The position numbers and the translations under genes were made by a program. From Rheinheimera nanhaiensis E407-8 (GTDB lineage: Bacteria; Pseudomonadota; Gammaproteobacteria; Enterobacterales; Alteromonadaceae): a stretch of DNA of 64,000 bases. The DNA is taken from positions 16,616 to 80,615 of the forward strand of contig NZ_BAFK01000018.1 of assembly GCF_000296695.1 (NCBI RefSeq), in the 5' to 3' direction. Shown piece by piece: positions 1-7,780 of the stretch (positions are counted from its first letter, which is position 1; every line of letters starts with the position of its first letter). A model generated the notes under the pieces. It was not told the origin of the DNA. It did no database searches and saw only the letters and a list, made by a program, of their open reading frames with translations.

Positions 1-16
1 ACAAAAGGTTACTTAG

Positions 17-778
17 ATGAACTATTTACCCGCCATTATCGATATCGCTGAACAAGCCGGTCAGGCGATCCTGGCGGTCTATCAGCAAGATAACGCCGCC
101 TTTAATATCACTGGCAAGGCCGACGACTCACCGCTTACCGCGGCCGATTTAGCCGCACACCAACTGATTGTTAAAGCGTTAACGGCTCTTACACCCGAAC
201 TGCCGATATTGTCAGAAGAAGCGGCCGATATCAGCTGGGATATCCGAAAGACCTGGCAGCGCTACTGGTTAGTCGACCCCTTAGATGGCACTAAAGAGTT
301 TATTAAACGCAACGGTGAGTTCACGGTAAATATTGCACTGATTGAACAGGGCGAGCCGGTGCTGGGCGTTATTCATGCGCCGGTATTGAACAAAACCTAC
401 TATGCCGCTAAAGGCCAGGGTGCCTTTTTAAAACAAGGCGCCACTAGCAAGGCCATTGCAGTAGCCACGCCGGGTGATGTTGTACGTGTAGTCGGCAGCC
501 GCAGCCACCCCAGCCCCGATCTAGCCGGTTATCTGCAGCAGTTTGCCAGGCATGATATGGTGCCGGTCGGCAGTTCGTTAAAGTTTTGCCTGGTTGCTGA
601 AGGCGCTGCCGATGTGTATCCGCGCTTTGGCCCTACTATGCAATGGGACACCGGTGCCGGCCATATAATTGCACTGGAAGCCGGCGCCAGCGTGCAGTTT
701 GACGGTATTGCCAGCCAGGTGTATCAGCGGGAAAACCTGCGCAACCCCAACTTTATTGTCTCGGCGCTAGCCGACTAA
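17..778 (+). CDS. cysQ: 3'(2'),5'-bisphosphate nucleotidase CysQ
   Basis: This 253-residue protein belongs to the inositol-monophosphatase-like, Mg-dependent phosphatases. CysQ removes the 3' phosphate from PAP (and PAPS), the by-product of sulfate assimilation, and acts in the cytoplasm. The metal-site motif DPLDGTKEF is seen at about residues 87-95, a conserved Glu lies in LSEEAAD near residue 67, and the second signature WDTGAGH sits near residue 213. Length fits E. coli CysQ. An AAAGG ribosome site precedes the ATG. The gene stands next to rsuA on the same strand. Identification rests on motifs and overall similarity and is secure. Confidence 0.93.
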   Translation: MNYLPAIIDIAEQAGQAILAVYQQDNAAFNITGKADDSPLTAADLAAHQLIVKALTALTPELPILSEEAADISWDIRKTWQRYWLVDPLDGTKEFIKRNGEFTVNIALIEQGEPVLGVIHAPVLNKTYYAAKGQGAFLKQGATSKAIAVATPGDVVRVVGSRSHPSPDLAGYLQQFARHDMVPVGSSLKFCLVAEGAADVYPRFGPTMQWDTGAGHIIALEAGASVQFDGIASQVYQRENLRNPNFIVSALAD

Positions 779-834
779 ATAGCGACTACTCGCCTTAAAA
801 TGGTTACACTAAGCGCAACATAAGTAGGTGATGT

Positions 835-1530
835 ATGCGTTTAGATAAATTTATATGTGACTGTACCGGTGTAACCCGCAGCCAGGCCGGTAAATTAATT
901 CGCCAGGGGCTGGTAACGCTAAACGGCGAAACGGTAAAACAGGCTGCCTTGCAGGTAAAAGATACCGATGTGGTCTGTTTGGACGACGAACAACTACAAC
1001 TGATTGGCCTGCGCTATTTTATTATGCATAAGCCGCAAGGCTATGTCTGCTCGACCGACGACCCCGATCACCTTACCGTATTCACACTGATGGATGAACC
1101 TTTGGTTGAGCGTCTGCATACCGTCGGCAGATTAGATTTAGATACCACAGGCCTGGTGCTGCTCACCGATGACGGCCAGTGGTCACATCGTATCAGCAGC
1201 CCCAAGCATCATGTGGCGAAAACCTATCGCGTCTGGACGGCAGACCCTATCCCGCCAGAGGCGGTGCAGCAATTTGCTGCAGGCGTGATGCTGCGCAATG
1301 AGAAAACCGCCACCCTGCCAGCCGAGCTGGAACTTACCGGCGACAGCGAAGCCCTGCTCACTATCCACGAAGGCCGCTACCATCAGGTAAAGCGCATGTT
1401 TGCTGCTATCGGTAATAAAGTGGTGCGGCTACACCGCGAAAAGATAGGTGGCCTGCAACTGCCGGATGATTTGGCAGAGGGTGAGTATCGGCAACTGACA
1501 GCGGCTGAATTGACGCTGCTTAAGGTATAG
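835..1530 (+). CDS. rsuA: 16S rRNA pseudouridine(516) synthase RsuA
   Basis: The 231-residue protein has the RsuA/RluB/E/F architecture: an N-terminal S4 RNA-binding domain (MRLDKFICDCTGVTRSQA onwards, residues 1-60) followed by the synthase domain. The catalytic motif GRLDLDTTGLVLLTDDG near residues 99-115 contains the active-site Asp, and the C-terminal GRYHQVKRMFAAIGNKV motif is typical. The enzyme isomerises U516 of 16S rRNA during small-subunit assembly. The length equals that of E. coli RsuA, which favours RsuA over the longer RluB or RluF. The stop lies 4 bases before the next start, so the downstream START-domain gene is probably co-transcribed. Confidence 0.9.
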   Translation: MRLDKFICDCTGVTRSQAGKLIRQGLVTLNGETVKQAALQVKDTDVVCLDDEQLQLIGLRYFIMHKPQGYVCSTDDPDHLTVFTLMDEPLVERLHTVGRLDLDTTGLVLLTDDGQWSHRISSPKHHVAKTYRVWTADPIPPEAVQQFAAGVMLRNEKTATLPAELELTGDSEALLTIHEGRYHQVKRMFAAIGNKVVRLHREKIGGLQLPDDLAEGEYRQLTAAELTLLKV

Positions 1531-1534
1531 CCAG

Positions 1535-2161
1535 ATGCGGGCAATGTTGTGTGGCTTACTACTGTTTAGTATCGTGACGTCGGCGCAACCGGCGGACTGG
1601 CAGTTATATAAAGCTGATGACGTTACCACTGTAGAGTATCGCCGCAGCGATGCTCAGTTGCTGCAAATCCGCGCGGTTACCGAAGCCGATTCTAAGATCA
1701 GTGCTTTTTTGCACCTGTTAGAAGACACTGCCAGTATCAGCAACTGGGTCGCCAATAGTGAAAAAGCTGAGTTGCTGGCTAAGCCAGATGGCAACACCCA
1801 TCTAGTGCATACTTATTTCAGCGCGCCCTGGCCGGTATCAAAGCGCGACATGGTAACGCAATCAGTCTGGCAACAGGACGCCGCTTCTGGCGTATTGACA
1901 CTATTAATATCCGATATGGGTGAGCATTTTCCGCCAGTTAACGGATATGTGCGGATGCAACAGGTACAGGGGCAATGGACACTAACCCCGCTAGGGAATG
2001 GCCGCATTAAAATTGCGTATCAGGGCCAGGCAGACCCTGCCGGAAAATTACCCCGCTTTATCGCCGATAAAGTGGCGTTAAAGGCGACATTGTCTACATT
2101 CAAGCAGTTGTCACAGTTACTGGCGCAGTACCAGAAGCCCTATTCAGGGATTTCGGAATAG
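1535..2161 (+). CDS. START-domain secreted protein
   Basis: The 208-residue product starts with a signal peptide (MRAMLCGLLLFSIVTSAQPA) and then shows the START/Bet v 1-like pattern found in many gammaproteobacterial START proteins: DWQLYKADDVTTVEYR, then VTEADSKISAFLHLLEDTASISNWV, then SAPWPVSKRDMV. Such domains form a hydrophobic pocket for lipids; the ligand here is unknown. It begins 4 bases after the rsuA stop with an AAGG site inside the end of rsuA, so it is likely translated from the same message. The location is presumably periplasmic. Family assignment is good; function is not established. Confidence 0.8.
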   Translation: MRAMLCGLLLFSIVTSAQPADWQLYKADDVTTVEYRRSDAQLLQIRAVTEADSKISAFLHLLEDTASISNWVANSEKAELLAKPDGNTHLVHTYFSAPWPVSKRDMVTQSVWQQDAASGVLTLLISDMGEHFPPVNGYVRMQQVQGQWTLTPLGNGRIKIAYQGQADPAGKLPRFIADKVALKATLSTFKQLSQLLAQYQKPYSGISE

Positions 2162-2362
2162 CCAACTTACCAAGCAAAATTAAACTTTATATTCTTACCA
2201 CAACTTGAAACTAGTTACTTCTTAAAGTACATTCTTATCGCGTTGATAGCGCCCGGATATTGAGTTGCAAAGCAAGGATTGCTGAAATAGACCTTCTTTT
2301 CAATCTTACCTGTGTCAGGTTAAAAATATCCGCCTCAATATAAAAAACAAGGATAATAAAAA

Positions 2363-2953
2363 TTGAAAATGATTCGTCTGATAGTGCTTTTTATTGGTGT
2401 GACTCTTATTGCAGGTTGTACTATTAAACATCCTATTGCTAAGGATTATTCCCAATATCTTGCAAATAATAAAGGTGAAGTAACTTTACCAAAATCCACA
2501 TTAGAAGCTGATTATGAAATTGATTCAGCCACAGAAACGCATCGGTATGAGTTCCGCGCCGCTACTGTCGGCTATGCCCATTTGTGGATCGTGGAATTTG
2601 GTCAGATGTTGGAGGCTACGCTGCAATCTGATGATGTACAAGCTTCATTTGGAAAATTGAGTAAAATCAATGGAACACCACAGAATTCAGGACTATTGCG
2701 CTTTAATCTTGAAAACTATGAGTTTAAAGATCATATGGCTCATGTAACTTTGAATATCAGCTTGGAGCAGGACGGTAAAACAGTACTGAACAAAACCTAT
2801 CATGCCAAAGGAAAGTCGCAAGGCGGTAAAATGTTTTTTGGCGGTCCTTTTGCCATGAAAAATGCAACACAGCAGTCTACCAAATTTGCTATTGACGAAA
2901 TTCTGCGGGATTTTATCAACGATACTAAAGCGGCAACTGTCGCAGCGCGCTAA
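2363..2953 (+). CDS. Putative lipoprotein, unknown function
   Basis: The 196-residue product has a lipoprotein signal: MKMIRLIVLF, a hydrophobic stretch, then LIAGC with the lipidated Cys near residue 19. I chose the TTG start at 2363 because AAGGA at 2349-2353 lies 9 bases upstream; an ATG at 2369 would be poorly spaced. The mature part contains no motif I recognise; it is mixed alpha/beta-looking with an amphipathic end. Base composition is more AT-rich than its neighbours, and it sits alone behind a 200-base gap, which hints at separate acquisition. Function is unknown. Confidence 0.75.
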   Translation: MKMIRLIVLFIGVTLIAGCTIKHPIAKDYSQYLANNKGEVTLPKSTLEADYEIDSATETHRYEFRAATVGYAHLWIVEFGQMLEATLQSDDVQASFGKLSKINGTPQNSGLLRFNLENYEFKDHMAHVTLNISLEQDGKTVLNKTYHAKGKSQGGKMFFGGPFAMKNATQQSTKFAIDEILRDFINDTKAATVAAR

Positions 2954-2965
2954 TAGCATATAGCG

Positions 2966-2988
2966 AAGGCGCCAAAAATCGGCGCCTT
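2966..2988. terminator. Hairpin between convergent genes
   Basis: AAGGCGCC (2966-2973) and GGCGCCTT (2981-2988) form a perfect 8-bp stem with a 7-base loop. It sits between the lipoprotein gene (plus) and the end of the APE operon (minus) and could end transcription from both. There is no strong T-run, so efficiency is uncertain. Confidence 0.6.
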
Positions 2989-2992
2989 ATCG

Positions 2993-3424
2993 TTAGAATT
3001 TTACGAGATCACCTTTTAAAGCGACACCGGCCATAATGGCACCGGCACCACACTGAAATTCCGTCGCGCTGCTGAATTCTTTGTTCTGATAATTAGAACG
3101 GATATTCACCACAGCATCATACCCGCGTTGCTGCGCGGCTTCCTGCAACACTTTTAATGCTGATAGCAACACCCACTGACAGGCTTCTTCATCTGATTTG
3201 CCAAAAGCATTGGTTTTGCGGCTGGTAGACGTTTCGCCCCAATTTTTGCTGATTGCCGGGTGTTCCTGGCCGGCAAAATATACCGGCACATTGTGTAGCG
3301 CCTGCTTGGCTTTTTCGGTGCCGATAATGCTGTCCAGCGGTAAAGTCAGCACGTCGTTACGGGCCTGAGCGGCGCCACTGACTACCGCGGCAGATAACGC
3401 CAGTAGGGTGATAATTTTATTCAT
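2993..3424 (-). CDS. Small periplasmic protein of the type annotated 'excinuclease ATPase subunit', end of APE operon
   Basis: The reading frame is open from 3544, but the real start is the ATG at 3424: it has an AAGGAT ribosome site 6 bases upstream and begins a clear signal peptide (MNKIITLLALSAAVVSGAAQA). The 143-residue product contains NDVLTLPLD, an EEACQWVLLSALKVLQ segment, YDAVVNIRSNY and a C-terminal CGAGAIMAGVALKG. That pattern is familiar from short proteins in Shewanella-like genomes mislabelled as excinuclease subunits. There is no ATPase motif, so a DNA-repair role is unsupported. Its start overlaps the end of the MipA-like remnant by 8 bases. Function is unknown; position suggests an envelope role linked to the pigment operon. 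Confidence 0.75.
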   Translation of the reverse strand: MNKIITLLALSAAVVSGAAQARNDVLTLPLDSIIGTEKAKQALHNVPVYFAGQEHPAISKNWGETSTSRKTNAFGKSDEEACQWVLLSALKVLQEAAQQRGYDAVVNIRSNYQNKEFSSATEFQCGAGAIMAGVALKGDLVKF

Positions 3425-3620
3425 CGAAATATCCTTGTTGGTTAAAAATCCATGCCAGTACCACACCAAAGCTGGCGTTATGCTGGCGTTGAAATAAAGG
3501 GCTATCGGCAAAACTGACGCCCTGCAGGTTATCGTAGCGGACAAAAGCCCCCAGCCACCGGCGTTTATGCTGCCAGGGCGTTAGCATAAAACAGAACCGC
3601 ATAATGCCAAAGCGGCGCAT
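3417..3620 (-). pseudogene. C-terminal remnant of a MipA/OmpV-family outer-membrane protein
   Basis: The 67-codon frame reads into a stretch that matches the C-terminus of MipA/OmpV barrels: RRWLGAFVRYDNL, then FADSPL, then a closing strand GVVLAWIF. In E. coli MipA the corresponding end has the same order (ARY..L, TDSP, closing Y.F). The whole family is about 250 residues, so roughly the first three quarters are missing, including any signal peptide. The first codon (ATG 3620) directly follows the apeR stop and is in the same frame as apeR. The simplest reading is a deletion that fused the gap. Whether the fragment is still translated is unknown. Confidence 0.55.
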
Positions 3621-4850
3621 CTAACCGCGCCACCGTTTAAAGATCAGTGACGTATTAATGCCACCAAAGGCAAAGTTATTACTCATCACATAGTCGGTAT
3701 CGAGCTCACGGCCACTGCCGCGGATATAGTCGAGCTCGGCGCAGGCCGGATCGACTTGCTGCAGATTCAGTGTCGGGGCAAACCAGTTGTCGCGCTGCAT
3801 CATAATGCTGGCCCAGCTTTCAATGGCGCCACAAGCCCCCAGCGTATGGCCCAGATAACTTTTTAACGAGCTGATCGGCTGTTTGGCACCAAACACTCTG
3901 GCGGTAGCCAGGCTTTCGGCGATATCACCGCGGTCGGTCGAGGTACCATGAGCATTGACATAACCAATAGCGGATGCCGGTAAGCCAGCATCCTGCAATG
4001 CCAGCCGCATTGCTGTTTCCATGGTGCTGTCGGTCGGCTGGGTGACGTGTACACCGTCAGAGTTGGTGCCATAGCCGACGACTTCAGCGTAAATAGTAGC
4101 GCCGCGTGCCAGTGCGTGATCCAGTTGTTCCAGAATCAAGGTGCCGGCACCTTCGCCGATTACCAGACCATCGCGACCGGCATCAAAAGGCCTGGGCGTC
4201 AGCTTTGGCGTGCTGTTTTTTGTGCTGGTGGCGTACAGGGTGTCAAACACTGCCGCTTCGGTCGGGCACAGCTCTTCGGCGCCGCCGGCGACCATCAGCA
4301 GCTGCTTGCCATACTTTATCGCTTCGTAGGCATAACCAATACCTTGTGAGCCGGAAGTGCAGGCTGAGCTGGTGGTATGTACCCGGCCTTTAATGCCAAA
4401 AAATACCCCGACATTTACTGCCGTAGTGTGGCCCATCATCTGGATATAGCTGGTGGCCGTAACGCCGGTCATATCGCCGGTGGCCATCATGCGGCCAAAG
4501 GCCAGTACCGGCTCAGTGCTGCCGGTGGACGAGCCATAAGCAATACCACAGCGGCCGTCTGTCAACGCCGGATGGTCTAGCAAGCCGGCATCCTGCAGCG
4601 CCAGTTCAGTGGCGCGGGTGGCCATTAAAGACACCCGGCCCATTGAACGGATTAACTTACGCGGATAGTGCGCTGGCTTCACAAAATCGGTAACCGGTGC
4701 AGCCAGTCGGGTGCTCATATTGCTGTACAGATCCCACTCTGGCATTACCCTAACAGCGTTCTGGCCCTGTTGCAGCGCCTGTTTAAACTGCGGCCAGTTA
4801 TCGCCCAGTGCCGTCACAACTGACATGCCGGTTACTACTACCCGCTGCAT
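3621..4850 (-). CDS. apeR: Beta-ketoacyl-ACP synthase, ApeR-type
   Basis: This 409-residue FabB/FabF-like ketosynthase carries the Cys-His-His set: nucleophile in SSACTSGS, first His in NAHGTSTDRGD, second His in YLGHTLGACGA, and the typical end NNFAFGGINTSLIFKR. It condenses malonyl units onto ACP-bound chains. In APE clusters ApeR is a homodimeric ketosynthase additional to the ApeO/ApeC pair (family knowledge from memory). The start overlaps the stop of apeQ as ATGA, indicating translational coupling. It is the last complete biosynthetic gene of the operon. The ape letter follows gene order and family and is less certain than the enzyme class. Confidence 0.87.
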   Translation of the reverse strand: MQRVVVTGMSVVTALGDNWPQFKQALQQGQNAVRVMPEWDLYSNMSTRLAAPVTDFVKPAHYPRKLIRSMGRVSLMATRATELALQDAGLLDHPALTDGRCGIAYGSSTGSTEPVLAFGRMMATGDMTGVTATSYIQMMGHTTAVNVGVFFGIKGRVHTTSSACTSGSQGIGYAYEAIKYGKQLLMVAGGAEELCPTEAAVFDTLYATSTKNSTPKLTPRPFDAGRDGLVIGEGAGTLILEQLDHALARGATIYAEVVGYGTNSDGVHVTQPTDSTMETAMRLALQDAGLPASAIGYVNAHGTSTDRGDIAESLATARVFGAKQPISSLKSYLGHTLGACGAIESWASIMMQRDNWFAPTLNLQQVDPACAELDYIRGSGRELDTDYVMSNNFAFGGINTSLIFKRWRG

Positions 4851-5572
4851 CAGACTAAGCCGCCATTAACCGAAATAACCTGCCGCGTAATATAAGCAGC
4901 CGGTTCAGAGCATAAAAATGCCACGGTAGCGGCGACTTCTGCCGCACTGCCCGCGCGGCGTAGCGGGATCATTTTCATTAGTTCTTCCTGCGCCACGTCT
5001 TGCAGCATATCAGTATCTATTAAGCCCGGTGCTACGCAATTTACGGTGATTTTGCGTTTTGCCAGTTCCAGTGCCAGCGCTTTGGTGGCGCCAATTAAGC
5101 CGGCTTTTGACGCACTGTAATTGACCTGCCCCCGGTTGCCGGCAATGCCCGACACTGAGGCGATAGTTACGATGCGGCCACCACTGCGCAGTTGTATCAT
5201 TGGCATGACCAGCGGCTGCAGTACATTGTAAAACCCGTCCAGATTAGTGTGGATCACGCTGTCCCAATCGTCTTCCGTCAGCGCCGGAAAAGCACCGTCG
5301 CGGGTGATACCAGCGTTACACACTGCGCCATAATAAGCGCCGTAGCTGGCGATATCCTGCTCCAGAGCTGCCCGGGCCGCCGCGCGGTCAGCCACATCAA
5401 ACTGTAACAGGCTGGCATGGCGGCCTAAAGCCCGGATCTCGGCCACCACAGCCTCAGCACTGGCGCGATCACTGCGACAATGCACCGCAATGGCAAAACC
5501 ATCTTTGGCCAGTTGCAGGGCGATAGCTTTACCAATGCCACGGCCAGAGCCGGTGACTAATACTCGTTTCAT
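4850..5572 (-). CDS. apeQ: 3-oxoacyl-ACP reductase, ApeQ/FabG family
   Basis: The product is a short-chain dehydrogenase of 240 residues with TGSGRGIGKA (NADPH site, near residue 8), NAG in the centre, the catalytic Ser in SVSG and YSASK. It reduces beta-keto intermediates in polyene chain extension. I start it at ATG 5572, not at the upstream in-frame codon at 5590, because GGAG lies 5 bases before it and the apeP stop (5577-5575) is directly upstream. The end overlaps the apeR start by ATGA. The family is certain; substrate is inferred from context. Confidence 0.9.
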   Translation of the reverse strand: MKRVLVTGSGRGIGKAIALQLAKDGFAIAVHCRSDRASAEAVVAEIRALGRHASLLQFDVADRAAARAALEQDIASYGAYYGAVCNAGITRDGAFPALTEDDWDSVIHTNLDGFYNVLQPLVMPMIQLRSGGRIVTIASVSGIAGNRGQVNYSASKAGLIGATKALALELAKRKITVNCVAPGLIDTDMLQDVAQEELMKMIPLRRAGSAAEVAATVAFLCSEPAAYITRQVISVNGGLV

Positions 5573-5574
5573 CG

Positions 5575-6027
5575 TTACTCCGTTAACCAAACCCGGTAAT
5601 CTTCCGGTTCAAATACATTAAGTTTGGCGTTTACCAGCACCTCGCCGTGCTGCGAAATCTGGCAGTCAAATACGCTAAGGCCCGACTCGTCCATCACCAC
5701 TTTAGTGACACTAACATTAAGTTCTGCGCCTTCAGCAAAGGCCGGCACTGCAGGTTGATATTTACGACAGCCGAGCAAAAAACCTAAGCGTACACTGTCA
5801 CCTGCCGCCAGCTTATGTGCTCCGGCATAGGCGGCAATAGTCTGCGCCATATACTCGATACCGACATAGGCCGGCACTGAGCGGCTGGCAGCGTCAAAAA
5901 ATGCACTGCCGGCACTGATATTCACTTTACATACCGCATGCTCGGTGCCGGCTTCGATAAAATGGTCCAGCAGGATCATCGGCTGCGCATGGGGCAATAT
6001 CTGCTCTATCGGATAACCCGTTATCAT
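5575..6027 (-). CDS. apeP: Hotdog-fold 3-hydroxyacyl-ACP dehydratase, ApeP
   Basis: The 150-residue protein has the FabA/FabZ-like opening ILPHAQPMILLDH with the catalytic-type His, followed by the helix VGIEYMAQTIAAYAG. It is the ApeP member of the dehydratase pair (ApeI:ApeP), which removes water to create each double bond of the conjugated polyene. Its start overlaps the apeO stop as ATGA, and apeQ begins 2 bases after its stop. No signal peptide, so cytoplasmic. Assignment is by motif and by the conserved order O-P-Q-R. Confidence 0.87.
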   Translation of the reverse strand: MITGYPIEQILPHAQPMILLDHFIEAGTEHAVCKVNISAGSAFFDAASRSVPAYVGIEYMAQTIAAYAGAHKLAAGDSVRLGFLLGCRKYQPAVPAFAEGAELNVSVTKVVMDESGLSVFDCQISQHGEVLVNAKLNVFEPEDYRVWLTE

Positions 6028-7211
6028 GCTGTAGTTCCTAAAATTACTGCAACATTATTGCCACCAAAGGCAAAAGAACTGGATAAACAATAACGTAGCT
6101 GTTGTTGCTGGCCCTGTTGTACCAGCTTAAGCTGTGGTAACTGCGGGTCAGCTGCGTTATCCCAACAATGCGGGATCAAATAATGCTGTGGATTATAGTC
6201 GGACAACATCAGCCAGCAAAGCGCGGCTTCAAGTGCACCGGCGGCGCCCAGTGTGTGGCCGGTCATCCCTTTGCTGGAACTGGCAGCCACCTGCTGCAGG
6301 CCCAGTGTTGCCAAAGCGGTACTTTCCATACTGTCGTTAAGCGCTGTCGCCGTGCCGTGCAAGTTAATATAATCCAGTTGCTGCGCGCTAATGCCGGCGC
6401 TTTGGCAGGCCTGGTTAATTGCCGCTATTGCGCCCAGCCCGTCTGGCTGCGGAGCCGACATATGGTGAGCATCGCTGCTGGCACCACCGCCGAGCAAGGC
6501 AATGCCGCTGTTACCGCGCTGCATAACAAATAACACGGCCGCTTCGCCAATATTGATACCATCGCGATTGGCACTAAAGGGCTGACACAGGCCGGCCGAT
6601 ACGGCTTCCAGCGCGGAAAAACCGCGCAACGTCAGCTGACATAATGAATCGACACCACCTACGATCACCGCATCTGCCAGGCCGGCTTGCAGCAGGCTTT
6701 GCGCGCTGAGTAGCGCCCGGGCGCTGGATGAGCAGGCTGTAGATATGGCATAAGCCGGCCCACGGACATCAGCCAGCCAGCTGATAAATTCGGCCGGTGC
6801 CGCCATTTCCTGCATCTGATAATCAAAATCCGGCGCAAACTGCTGCTGTTGCATCTGTAGCGCTAAGGCCTGCTCGCCTTCAGCAATACCTGAAGTGCTA
6901 GTGCCAATAATAACGCCAATGCGTTCAGCACCAAACTGGCTGCGCAAAGCACTAACCTCGCTGGCAATCTGGCTAAAGGCGAATGCCGCCAGCTGGTTAT
7001 TGCGGCTACGATAACGCGCTGGCCAGGCGCTGTAGTCAGGCAATGCCGCCCTGACTTCACCAACTATGACACTCTGGCCTGCGGTCAGTAAATCGGTGCG
7101 CGCTCGCATACCGGCGCGGCTGGCGGCAACGGTATTGTGCCAGACTTCGCTTTTGCTGTTGCCTAATGCGCAGCACAGGCCAAGTGCGCTTAAGCGGCTA
7201 AACGTTGTCAT
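6024..7211 (-). CDS. apeO: Beta-ketoacyl-ACP synthase, ApeO-type
   Basis: This 395-residue ketosynthase has the nucleophile in STACSSSARA, the histidines in NLHGTATALND and MTGHTLGAAGA, and the terminal SSFAFGGNNVAVIL. It is the likely chain-extending subunit; published APE work describes ApeO paired with a chain-length-factor-like ApeC, which is encoded at the other end of this operon. ATGA overlaps join it to both neighbours. It is clearly distinct in sequence from apeR. Confidence in class is high; the pairing is inference from family knowledge. Confidence 0.88.
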   Translation of the reverse strand: MTTFSRLSALGLCCALGNSKSEVWHNTVAASRAGMRARTDLLTAGQSVIVGEVRAALPDYSAWPARYRSRNNQLAAFAFSQIASEVSALRSQFGAERIGVIIGTSTSGIAEGEQALALQMQQQQFAPDFDYQMQEMAAPAEFISWLADVRGPAYAISTACSSSARALLSAQSLLQAGLADAVIVGGVDSLCQLTLRGFSALEAVSAGLCQPFSANRDGINIGEAAVLFVMQRGNSGIALLGGGASSDAHHMSAPQPDGLGAIAAINQACQSAGISAQQLDYINLHGTATALNDSMESTALATLGLQQVAASSSKGMTGHTLGAAGALEAALCWLMLSDYNPQHYLIPHCWDNAADPQLPQLKLVQQGQQQQLRYCLSSSFAFGGNNVAVILGTTA

Positions 7212-7780
7212 AACAGCTCCTGCAGTAACGTAGTGATCTGCAACTGGTAGCCCGCGCTACTAAGCTCAATCTGGCTGCCGGGCAGCAGTTGTCCGGCCTG
7301 TTTGATGCTGAGCAACACTGAGCCATCGCGGCGTACCAGCTGACGCAAACTGTCTTGCTGACGCAAACTAAGCTGTTGCAAGCGGCCGGCTATCAGTGAC
7401 GGCTCCAACAGCGCCAGCTGCATTTCCGCCAACAGGCGGCGGGCAAATTCTGGCTGATCAAACGGCGGTATCCCCGATACGCGAAGCTGATGGCCATGGC
7501 TATATTGCAAACGCCATAATTCATGCCCCAGCGGCGATAAGGCCACCAACAAATAGCCATCGGGCTGTAACAGCGCCGTCAGTAAAAATTGGTGCTGGCG
7601 CTGGCCGTCTTGCCAGTGTAGCTGTTGCACCAATTGCTGCGGTGCGCCAGGCCAGTTGTCCAGTAACTGAAAATGGCCGCCATCCAGCGCCACCCAGCCC
7701 GCCTCAGGCGGCAGCCGCCATTGCTGGCAAGCGCTTAGTAGCAACAGGCAAATGGCGAGTATTACTCGGCGTCCAGACAT
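7208..7780 (-). CDS. apeN: DUF3261-type lipoprotein, ApeN
   Basis: The 190-residue product has a lipoprotein signal peptide (MSGRRVILAICLLLLSAC, lipidated Cys at 18) and a Gln/Leu-rich mature part with LLVALSPLGHELWRLQY, typical of the DUF3261 lipoproteins found next to the MMPL exporter of APE clusters. It probably helps to place the lipid-linked pigment in the outer membrane. The start lies inside the end of the flavoprotein gene (19-base overlap) and the stop overlaps apeO by ATGA. No catalytic motif is visible. Confidence 0.8.
   Translation of the reverse strand: MSGRRVILAICLLLLSACQQWRLPPEAGWVALDGGHFQLLDNWPGAPQQLVQQLHWQDGQRQHQFLLTALLQPDGYLLVALSPLGHELWRLQYSHGHQLRVSGIPPFDQPEFARRLLAEMQLALLEPSLIAGRLQQLSLRQQDSLRQLVRRDGSVLLSIKQAGQLLPGSQIELSSAGYQLQITTLLQELL

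Noticed and set aside
3425..3544. Upstream extension of the 143-residue periplasmic gene to 3544.
   Set aside because: The extension covers the MipA-like remnant on the same strand and hides the signal peptide; the ATG at 3424 has a clear ribosome site.
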